From: Owenia fusiformis
Lineage: Eukaryota; Annelida; Polychaeta; Sabellida; Oweniidae
Reading direction: 5' to 3'
Length of the DNA: 64,000 nucleotides
Assembly (NCBI GenBank): GCA_903813345.2
Contig: CAIIXF020000010.1
Location: forward strand, 18,675,181-18,739,180
The position numbers were made by a program, and so were the translations under genes. Shown here one piece after another: positions 44,301 through 56,300 of the stretch. Below the pieces are notes generated by a model. It searched no databases, was not told the origin of the DNA, and was given only the letters and a program-made list of their open reading frames with translations. The first letter of the stretch is position 1. Every line of letters begins with the position of its first letter.

Positions 44301-47300
44301 TTAAAACTGCGCAGGCGCAGCGCTCTCGCTAACCTATATAAAGAGATTACAAGGTACAGGCTTCAGAGGTAAGTCAGGAAGGTGAACAATCTTCGTCCCA
44401 TGTTGATTTCCCGTATAATCGTAAACAGGCAAGTTTCACCATTGAAATTGAAAATTACTATTAGATATACCTTGTAGATGTTATTAATGAGCTATTAAGT
44501 GTATGCCTCAATCAAATGGCTCATCTTGAACATATAAAAAGTATTTGTGTTTTGTTTCCCAGGGAATCGTATTCCCATGTAGTACACACATAAATAGTGT
44601 CCATTATGTAGTACTTGAATAGCCTGGTTTATATAATATTGAAGAGCATGCTGATTGTACACACGAGTACATGCATGAATTAAAATTCAACACGTTTGAA
44701 ATTAGAATTGAATTATTTTATTTCCGGTTGATATAACGTTAGTGAGTTAGTTAGTTGATATAACGTTAGTGAAATCGAACGCGATTTCAACTGATTGGAT
44801 AACATGATGTGATCATGAGTAGGTTATGTGAGTGGATGTGCACGATGGGATCGTGTTATTCTGCGAGTAGCAACCGAAGCGTTTATACACAGTTTTAGTT
44901 AATGTTTTAAGTTGTCATACAACCGATTCGAATATTTAGTTTAATTGTTCGAGGAGGCATACCTTTTTCCCTTTCAAAAGTCACAAAGATTTTGATCTGG
45001 GTTTTAACGGTGTCAGGTCGATAAACTAAAAAATTTTCATATTGAAGTCAATGAACACTTTCTTTAGTGCTATTGACCAAATCAACGTTTTTGAATAAAG
45101 TATACTTGTTCTGACGTTGATGTAACCTGTTCCCAATAATTACTATTTTGGGAAGTATATTTTTCTGCATTTATTATAAAGCATTGCATAGCATAGGATG
45201 TTAATTAAGTTAATTAAAACATTTAGATACAGGGTGTCCGGAAAGTAAAGATACAAATGCTCTCATTTTAAGAGATTTACATGTTATGAGATGAAATTGC
45301 TCCAGAATGTCGAATGACATTATAGCAATATATCCTGCAACGGTCATGGCTTTTAGTTTTAAAATGAAAAAGTTATGGTCGTTATGGTAACGGGAGTCAA
45401 GGGTATGTGGAGCAACGTCACATATGTGTTTTACAAATCTCTTTCCTGCTCATAGCATCTTGGCATTCTTCCATTTATTTCTATATTACATCAAATTATG
45501 TACTACAACAGCATAAGGATAAGTACCGTAACATTATTTGATCTCTTAATATAACTACTATCATTGAATTTTCAATATTTTCCCCATTATCTAAACATTT
45601 TTGGTGCATCGTGACCGCCGATTTAAAGACTTGACAAGATCATTGCTGTCCATCTCTCAAATTGCTGATAACATTGACTTCCAGCTGAGACTCACTTTGT
45701 ATGTTGAACTTCTTACAAATATTGCTTTCAGATGGTCATAAGGTAGAAGTCAAAAAGGCTCTATCAGGTGAATATGGGGCATTGCATAGAAAGGTTTAAT
45801 GTCAAGACAATCCATTGTAAGAATTGTTTTCTTTGCTTTGAGAATGGGTGTATTATGGAGATGCAATATTGACTTTCCAACTAAATCCAGAGGCTCTAAA
45901 CACTTGTATAATATTTCTTTGATTATACTGGTTAGTGAAATAAAATAGTTCTGATATGTAACAATGACATCATTATATAAAAGAAAAACTATGGCAGTAA
46001 TAATACAAACAACAAACAAAAATTAGTAAAACATTGATAGAAAATACGACAAAAAACGCTGTTTCAGATGATTGTATTTTAGCAATTTTTGACATTTTAG
46101 CGATGTTCTGGAACTGCTCCGCATACCCCTCACAGCCGTAACCATAACAACCGTAACTTGATCACGTTAAGACTGTATGTCATGAAAATTGGTAGATATA
46201 TTGTAATGATCTTGCTCTACAATCTGTAGCAGTTTCATTTCAAAAGACCCAAATCTCTTAAAACAAGAGCATTTGTATCTTTACTTTCCGGACACCCTGT
46301 ATTAGGTTTCTAAGAAGCAATTATATAATTTGCATATAAATCTGAAACTCAAGGCATGGCTTTTTACTGACAGTGCATTGTATCATAGTGAATAAACATG
46401 TATTTAAGTGCGTTTCTGTCATATTTGTTTCAAGGAAGGCACAAAGTTTTGCTTTTTAAGATATTGATTATATCCGAAAGTCCTTCATATTTTTAGATAT
46501 GTAATATATATTTCCAGAAGGGCATCAATTTTGGTATTTTAAGATGATGTGTTCCTTAACAACATTTACAGTAGTTGTGTTATATCAGTGTGACAAACAC
46601 ATAAAGAGAAGTGCTTGTCAGCTAATTGCATTTTATATTAAACAGATAGTATTTAGATTTACAACGTTTCGAAGAATTGTATTTTTGTTGCAATACGAGA
46701 TCAGTTTGTATAAGGGTTTGCAAAGCATGGTGCTTTCCAGATATTATATTGTTCATCACAATAGTTTTAGAAGATCGTATGATTTTTGTAGTCCGGTCGT
46801 GTGATAATCACGGAATTTTTGTCTTTTGTGACCAACAATGTCGCATATTACGACAGTCTATTAAGGAAGGAAGTTTCATTAACTTTCTGAGTTACGTTTT
46901 TTGCCAAAAGGCAATGTTATAGTTACAGTGCAAGTCTGTAGACAGTGATTTAGATTATTATTATGTATTAATGACAGTGTGTGATTACTGTATTAGATAG
47001 TGAGGTATATTACTCACAGATTTTGCATAGTGCTAGAAGGCACTATATACGTGTATGGTCCTTATACACGTTTTTTATAGTGCAAGTTGACAGATAGTCA
47101 CAATTTAGAATTGGTTTATTCCGAAATTTGTGAATTAATTTGAGATTGACGTTTTAACAAACGTGTAGCCATAATGGCTTTAATGACAGTTGATCATTAG
47201 AAATGGATGGGTTGTTGGGTTTAGATGTTTTAATTAGGCACACGGTGCCTTATTGATGTCTTGAAGGCAGTTAAACATCGTAAATCAGCAGAGAGGTTGG

Positions 47301-50300
47301 GAGCCGAGGACGGATGTTGGGTATATTTGAACCTAAGAGGTTTCTGGCATTAATGCCATCGGCATCATGGCCGCTGTGACATTGGCATCGTGGCCGTCAT
47401 AGGTACTTGGATGCATCGCGACCTGGCTATATTTTTTCATTTTTTCACTCATTCTTTGTATCAGATGTACTTAATGCTATTCCAATAAACGCGGGCTGCT
47501 GGCTCGAATTAAATCCTATAATATATGTGATATTATGTTGTGTGTGATTTGTGGTGAAGACTGTTTAATTAGGAAATAAGGCCTAATATTGATATTGCTT
47601 GCATACTTAATAAAAGTAAACTCTTCTAATCCCCTAATGTAAACTCAGCGGTATACGTAGTCCGATTTATCGGAGACTTTAAATGCATTCTTGACCGGTG
47701 TAAAAGGGTAAGAGGTCCTATCAAATTATGGCCCTACTCTCCCTTGATTTATATGGTGACCGAAATACAACTCTTTCCCTTATTATCTTATACACCATCA
47801 GGGCCAGTAAGGGCCTTTAAAGAGGGGGACCATAATCCCTGGGGGACCATCATTTCTTTCACACCGGCTATATTGACCGCCACTATGACGTCACATATTG
47901 CTCAGGTCGATATAGTAAAATGAATGCCTTCTAAACTAGCACTGTTGAAGACTACAGTAGAGTTTCCCATAGACGGCCATTGTAACATTTTACCCTGTAT
48001 CTTATTAACTACTAGTATCCAAGCCTAGTGCAACATACCACAGTGTTCGGGAGAGACTCGCCTAACCTGCTATAACAATCTTACCATGGGTTGTCCACCG
48101 AATTTTTGAGATAAATAAACTTGAAGACACTAACCCCCTCTATCGTCAGATTTCTAAGAGAATTCTGGTAAAATCACCAAGGTCAAAATCACTCCGCCGC
48201 CAGCTTAGAATGAGATTTTCCATTGAACTTTGACATGTTTTCAGATAAATTAGGACCTACCTTATAAATATTTAGTCCCGATTCACTTCCCAAACGCCCG
48301 ATGGTGCTCCAATGGGGTAGGGAAGTAGAAAAATGACTTTTAATACAGAAAACCAAATCACTAACCTAATCGGTAACCGCTAGTGTCCTTACTCAGGACT
48401 ATATCCTAAAACCCCTAGAACTGATCCGCCAAGGTGGTAATAATGAGTTTTGATTCATGGATGAATAAATAAATTGAATTGTTGAAATTAGTGTTTAGTG
48501 CTAGAAACGCATTTAATATTCCAGATAGATGAGGGTAATATGATTATAAATTTTAGGCTCAATCGGTTGGCGAGGAAATATCACGAATAGCGTCAGCAAC
48601 TTCATCGTGACAAAGGACTATAAACGATGTGAAGAACTACTAAAAACGTCCAACATGGTCGTCCTGTGCGGTAAGAAAAACCTTTTTGCTTACCTTCAGT
48701 TATATAGTCAAATGTTGTTAAAAGTGATGAACTCAAAATATGTTAATCAGAATATGGTGTCCGACAAGGTTGTGCCCTGTCACCGACCCTTTTCTTGTTA
48801 TAATGAACGATCTTACAGAAAGACTCAAATATGAAAATTTAGGAATCCCTTAAGTTGGACAAAGAATCCCTGCCCTTTTATATGCTGATGACGTAGTACT
48901 TTTAGCTGAATCAGAACATCAGTTATCCAAAATGTTAAATGTTGCTAATGAATTCTCTTTATACTGGGGGTTTCAGTTTGACACGAAAAAGTCCAAAATA
49001 ATGCCAGTAGGTCGAAAAATCAATCCCAATGCATTATGGAAACTAGGCCATTTAAATCTCACTGAAACTAAAGTCTACAAATACCTAGGAGTTATTAGGA
49101 GGCCCTCCTGAAAGGGCCTCATATAGCTTTTGTAGCTTTTCTTTATTTATTTATTAGGAGGCAGCCCTCCTGAAAGGGCCTCCTATAGCTTTTGTAGCTT
49201 TTCTTTATTTATTTATTTATTTTTAGGAGGCCCTCTTGAAAGGGCCTCCTATAGCTTTTGTAGCTTTTCTTTATTTATTTATTTATTCTTATTATTCTAT
49301 CAAAGCATTTTTCTCCTACTTCCAACTAGCTTTCAACTACCTACTATATGATCCTACTAGGAACCTTGGCTGAAATTGGGGGGAAAATATTTTTTATCTA
49401 GGTCAAGGTCAAAGGTCAAAATCTAGGTCAAATCTAAGTTTTTTTTCAAGTTTCTCAAGTTTGTCATTATATTTCATTATTTCTTGCGATGAATTAAACT
49501 GAAACTACATTTAAGTATTCTCTACGAATTTGTTCACTATATGTCAGCATTAAATTTTTACCGTTTTTGAGATATTTGACGTCAAAAAACGGTAAAAAGA
49601 GGTCATTTTTCAACTTGCTTCAAATTGACCAATTTATTTTTTCAAAATCATCTACAAGTTCCCAGGAGTCCAAATCTGACCTTTGACCCTTAGTTGACCT
49701 TCAGTGACCTTCGAAATGTCAGTAATGTTGATTTTTCAAATTGAGTTTTTGGATTCAAATTTAGGTCAGTCTAATTACAAAAAGCCTACTGAGGTCTGAA
49801 AAAGTAAAAATTTCAAGGTCAAAGGTCAAGGTCATCAAATTAGGTCACAAACTGTGCTATCTAAGTTTCTCATAGTTCGAGACTACAAATCAATAGTTTT
49901 AATTGAAAGTCAAGATATACATTTCTCTAAGGGTTCTACACATATTAGTCATTGACTATTTATTAAAATTTTGTCCCAGTTTTGAGATATAAGAGCTCAA
50001 AAACTGAAAAAGGTCAATTTTTCAGTTTATAAGGTCAAATTTTAACTTGCTTCAAATTTACCCAATTTCTTTTTAAAAATCATCTTCAACTTCTCAGGAG
50101 TTCATATTTAACCTCAGATTTGACATTTGACCTTTAATTGACCTTCAGTGACCTTCGAAAGGTCAGAAAAGTTGATTTTTCAAATTGAGTTTTTGGATTC
50201 AAATTTAGGGTAAGCCTAATCATAAAAGACCCACTGAGCTCTAAAACAGTAAAATTTTCAAGGTCAAGGGTCACGGTTATCAAATTAGGTCAAAGGTTAA

Positions 50301-53300
50301 AAATTAGGTCAAATCTAATTTTTTTACAAGTTTCTTAACTTTGTCCTTATTCTTCATTATTTCTTGCGATGAATTAAACTGAAACTACATTTTAGTATTT
50401 TCTACAAATTGTTCACTATGTCAGCATTGAATTTTTACGAGTTTTGAGATATTTGCATCGAAAAACGGTCAAAAAAGGTCATTTTTCAACTTGCTTCAAT
50501 CTAACCAAATTTTTTTTAAAAATCATCTACAAATTCCCAGGAGTCCGAATCTGACCTCATATTTGACCTTTGACCTTTAGATCACCTTCAATGACCTTCG
50601 AAAGGTAAGAAAAGATGATTTTTCAAATTGAGTCTTTGGATTCAAATTTAGGTCAGCCTGATTACAAAAGACCTACTGAGGTCTAAAAGGGTAAAACTTT
50701 TCAAGGTCAAAGGTCAAGATCATGAAATTAGGTCACAAACTGTGCTATCTAAGTTTCGCAAAGTTCGAGACTACAAACCAATATATTTAACCCGAAGTCG
50801 AAATATACATATTCCTCTAAGGGTTCTACACATATTAGCAATTGACTATCTAATAGAATTTTGTCCCAGTTTGAGATATAAGAGTTCAAAAGTTGAAAAA
50901 AGGTCAATTTCGAAATTTTTCAAGGTCAAATTTAAACTCGCTTCAAATTGTCACAATCTTTTTTTGAAAATCATCTACAAGTTCTCAGGAGTTCACATCT
51001 GACCTCAGATTTGATATTTGTCCTTTAGTTGACCTTCAAATTGTCAAAAATGCCTAAGAGGGCCTCCGTGAGATTGCTTGCAATCTTCAAAAGTCTAGTT
51101 ATTCTATCAAAGCAGTTTTCTCCTACTTTCAACTAGCTTTCAACTTTCTACTATATGCTCCTACTAGATACCTGGTTTGATCTTGATGGGAAAATATTTC
51201 ATATCTAGGTCAAGGTCAAAGGTCAAAATCTAGGTCAAATCTAAGTTTTTTTTCAAGTTTCTCAAGTTTGTCCTTATACTTCAGTATTTCTTGCGATGAA
51301 TTAAACTGAAACTACATTTAAGTATTCTCTACAAATTGTTCACTATATGTCAGCATTAAATTTTTACCGTTTTTGAGATATTTGACGTCAAAAAACGGTC
51401 AAAAAAGGTAATTTTTCAACTTGCTTCAATCTGAACAATTTTTTTTTAAAATCATCTACAAGTTCCCAGGAGTCCAAATCTGACCTCAGATTTGACCTTT
51501 GACCCTTAGTTGACCTTCAGTGACCTTCGAAAGGTCAGAAAAGTTGATTTCTCAAATTGAGTCTTTGGATTCAAATTTAGGTCAGTCTAATTACAAAAAC
51601 CCTACTGAGGTCTAAAAAAGTAAAAATTTCAAGGTCAAAGGTCAAGGTCATCAAATTAGGTCACAAACTGTGCTATCTAAGTTTCTCATAGTTCAAGACT
51701 ACAAATCAATATTTTTAATTGAAAGTCAATATATACATTCCTCTAAGGGTTCTACACATATTAGCAATTGACTATTTATTAAAATTTTGTCCCAGTTTTG
51801 AGATATAAGAGCTCAAAAACTGAAAAAGGTCAATTTTTCAGAGTTTATAAGGTCCAATTTTAACTTGCTTCAAATTCACCCAATTTTTTTTGAAAATCAT
51901 CTACAACTTCTCAGGAGTTCATATTTAACCACAGATTTGACATTTGACCTTTAGTTGACCTTCAGTGACCTTCGAAAGGTCAGAGAAGTTGATTTTTCAA
52001 ATCAAGTTTTTGGATTCAAATTTAGGGTTAGCCTAAGCATAAAAGACCTACTGAGCTCTAAAACAGTTATATTTTCAAGGTCAAGGGTCACGGTTATCAA
52101 ATTAGGTCAAAGGTCAAAATCTAGGTCAAATCTAATATTTTTTTAAGTTTCTCAACTTTGTCCTTATACTTCATTATTTCTTGCGATGATTTAAACTGAA
52201 ACTACATTTAAGTATTTTCTACAAATTGTTCACTAGATGTCAGCATCAAATTTTTACCGGTCTTGAGAAATTTGACGTCAAAAAACGGTCGAAAAATGTC
52301 ATTCTTCAACTTGCTTCAATCTGACCAACTTTTTTTTTAAATCATCTACAAGTTCCCATGAGTCCAAAGCTGACCTCAGATTTGAGCTTTGACCTTTAGT
52401 TGACCTTCAATGACCTTCGAAAGGTAAGAAAAGTTGATTTTTCAAATCGAGTCTTTGGATTCAAATTTAGGTCAGCCTAATTACAAAAGACCTACTGAGG
52501 TCTAAAAAAGTAAAACTTTTCAAGGTCAAAGGTCAAGATCATGAAATTAGGTCACAAACTGTGCTATCTAAGTTTTGCAAAGTTCGAGACTACAAACCAA
52601 TATTTTTAACTCGAAGTTGAAATATACACATTCCTCTAAGGGTTCTACACATATTAGCAATTGACTATCTTATAGAATTTTGTCCCAGTTTGAGATATAA
52701 GAGTTCAAAAGTTGAAAAAAGGTCAATTTCGAAATTTTTCAAGGTCAAATCTAATCTCGCTTCAAATTGACAATATCATTTTTTGAAAATCATCTACAAG
52801 TTCTCAGGAGTTCACATCTGACCTCAGATTTGATATTTGTCCTCTAGTTGACCTTCAAATTGTCAAAAATGCCTAAGAGGGCCTCCGTGAGATTGCTTGC
52901 AATCTTCAAAAGTCTAGTTTATTATTCTTCCTAAGCATTTTTCTCCTACTTCCAACTAGCTTTCGACTAACTATTATATGCTCCTACTAGACACCTGGGC
53001 TGGAATAGGAGGGAAAATAGTTTTTATCTAGGTCAAGGTCAAAGGTCGAAATCTAGGTCAAATCTAAGTTTTTTTTCAAGTTTCTCAAGTTTGTCCTTAT
53101 ACTTCATTATTTCTTGCGATGAATTAAACTGGAATTACATTTAAGTATTCTCTACAAATTGTTCACTATATGTCAGCATTAAATTTTTACCGTTTTTGAG
53201 ATATTTGACGTCAAAAAATGGTCAAAAAAGGTCATTTTTCAACTTGCTTCAAATTGACTAATTTATTTTTTCAAAATCATCTACAAGTTCCCAGGAGTCC

Positions 53301-56300
53301 AAATCTGACCTTTGACCCTTAGTTGACCTTCAGTGACCTTCGAAATGTCAGTAAAGTTGATTTTTCAAATTGAGTTTTTGGATTCAAATTTAGGTCAGTC
53401 TAATTACAAAAAGCCTACTGAGGTCTGGAAAAGTAAAAATTTCAAGGTCAAAGGTCAAGGTCATCAAATTAGGTCACAAACTGTGCTATCTAAGTTTCTC
53501 ATAGTTCAAGACTACAAATCAATATTTTTAATTGAAAGTCAAGATATACATTCCTCTAAGGGTTCTACACATATTAGCAATCGACTATTTATTAAAATGT
53601 TGTCCCAGTTTTGAGATATAAGAGCTCAAAAACTGAAAAAGGTCAATTTTTCAGAGTTTATAAGGTCAAATTTTAACTTGCTTCAAATTCACCCAATTTT
53701 TTTTTGAAAATCATCTACAACTTCTCAGGAGTTCATATTTAACCACAGATTTGACATTTGACCTTTAGTTGACCTTCAGTGACCTTCGAAAGGTCAGAGA
53801 AGTTGATTTTTCAAATCGAGTTTTTGGATTCAAATTTAGCGTTAGCCTAAGCATCAAAGACCTACTGAGCTCTAAAACAGTAATCTTTTCAAGGTCAAGG
53901 GTCACGGTTATCAAATTAGGTCAAAGGTCAAAATCTAGGTCAAATCTAATTTTTTTTAAGTTTCTCAAGTTTGTCCTTATACTTCATTATTTCTTGCGAT
54001 GAATTAAACTGAAACTACATTTTAGTATTTTCTACAAATTGTTGACTAGATGTCAGCATTAAATTTTTACCGTTTTTGAGATATTTGACGTCAAAAAACG
54101 GTCAAAAAATGTCATTTTTCAACTTGCTTCAATCTGACCAATTTTTTTTTTAAAATCATCTACAAATTTCCATGAGTCCGAATCTGACCTCAGATTTGAC
54201 CTTTGACCTTTAGTTGACCTTCAATGACCTTCGAAAGGTAAGAAAAGTTGATTTTTCAAATCGAGTCTTTGGATTCAAATTTAGGTCAGCCTAATTACAA
54301 AAGACCTACTGAGGTCTAAAAAAGTAAAACTTTTCAAGGTCAAAGGTCAAGATCATGAAATTAGGTCACAAACTGTGCTATCTAAGTTTCGCAAAGTTCG
54401 AGACTACAAACCAATATTTTTAATCCGAAGTTGAAATATACACATTCCTCTAAGGGTTCTACACATATTAGCAATTGAATATCTAATAGAAATTTGTCCC
54501 AGTTTGATATATAAGAGTTCAAAAGTTGTAAAAAGGTCAATTTCGAAATTTTTCAAGGTCAAATTTAAACTCGCTTCAAATTGACAAAATCTTTTTTTGA
54601 AAATCATCTACAAGTTTTCAGGAGTTCACATCTGACCTCAGATTTGATATTTGTCCTTTAGTTGACCTTCAAATTGTCAAAAATGCCTAAGAGGGCCTCC
54701 GTGAGATTGCTTGCAATCTTCAAAAGTCTAGTTCTTATTATTATTCTTTCAAAGCATTTTTCTTCTACTTCCTACTAGCTTTCAACTTTCTACTATATGC
54801 TCCTACTAGATACCTGGTTTGATCTTGATGGGAAAATATTTCATATCTAGGTCAAGGTCAAAGGTCAAAATCTAGGTCAAATCAAAGTTTTTTTTCAAGT
54901 TTCTCAAGTTTGTCCTTATACTTCATTATTTCTTGCGATGAATTAAACTGAAACTACATTTAAGTATTCTCTACAAATTGTTCACTATATGTCAGCATTA
55001 AATTTTTACAGTTTTTCAGATATTTGACGTCAAAAAACGGTCAAAAAAGGTCATTTTTCAACTTGCTTGAATCTGACCAAATTTTTTTTTAAAAATCATC
55101 TACAAGTTCCCAGAAGTCCAAGACCCTTAGTTGACCTTCAGTGACCTTCGAAAGGTCAGGAAAGTTGATTTTTCAAATTGAGTCTTTGGATTCAAATTTA
55201 GGTCAGTCTAATTACAAAAAGCCTACTGAGGTCTAAAAAGAAAAAAAATTCAAGGTCAAAGGTCAAGGTCATGAAATTAGGTCACAAACTGTGCTATCTA
55301 AGTTTCTCATAGTTCAAGACTACAAATGAATATTTTTATTTGAAAGTCAAGATATACATTCCTCTAAGGGTTCTACACATATAAGCAATTGACTATTTAT
55401 TAAAATTTTGTCCCAGTTTTGAGATATAAGAGCTCAAAAACTGAAAAAGGTCAACTTTCAGAGTTTATAAGGTCAAATTTTAACTTGCTTCAAATTCACC
55501 CAATTTTTTTTGAAAATCATCTACAACTTCTCAGGAGTTCATATTTAACCACAGATTTGACATTTGACCTTTAGTGACCTTCGAAAGGTCAGAGAAGTTG
55601 ATTTTTCAAAAATTTAGTTTTTGGATTCAAATTTAGGCTTAGCCTAAGCATAAAAGACCTACTGAGCTCTAAAACAGTAATATTTTCAAGGTCAAGGGTC
55701 ACGGTTATCAAATTAGGTCAAAGGTCAAAATCTAGGTCAAATCTAATTTTTTTAAGTTTCTCAACTTTGTCCTTATACTTCATTATTTCTTGCGATGAAT
55801 TAAACTGAAACTACATTTTAGTATTTTCTACAAATTGTTCACAGATGTCAGCATTAAATTTTTACCGTTTTTGAGATATTTGACGTCAAAAATGTCATTT
55901 TTAACTTGCTTCAATCTGACCAATTTTTTCTTAAAATCATCTACAAGTTCCCATGAGTCCAGAGCTGACCTCAGATTTGAGCTTTGACCTTTAGTTCACC
56001 TTCAATGACCTTCGAAAGGTAACAAAAGTTGATTTTTCAAATTGAGTCTTTGGATTCAAATTTAGGTCAGCCTAATTACAAAAGACCTACTGAGGTCTAA
56101 AAAAGTAAAACTTTTCAAGGTCAAAGGTCAAGATCATGAAATTAGGTCACAAACTGTGCTATCTAAGTTTTGCAAAGTTCGAGACTACAAACCAATATTT
56201 TTAATCCAAAGTTGAAATATACACATTCCTCTAAGGGTTCTACACATATAAGCAATCGACTATCTAATAGAATTTTGTCCCAGTTTGAGATATAAGAGTT

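Noticed and set aside
44366-44374. GAG|GTAAGT donor of a first exon after the TATA box at 44335
   Set aside because: It would leave an exon of only a few bases after the expected start site; the promoter core is kept, the exon is not.
51955-54607. Several 60-90-codon frames in the AGGTCA array
   Set aside because: They repeat with the tandem units, contain stops in sister units and encode low-complexity Ser/Phe/Lys sequence; not genes.
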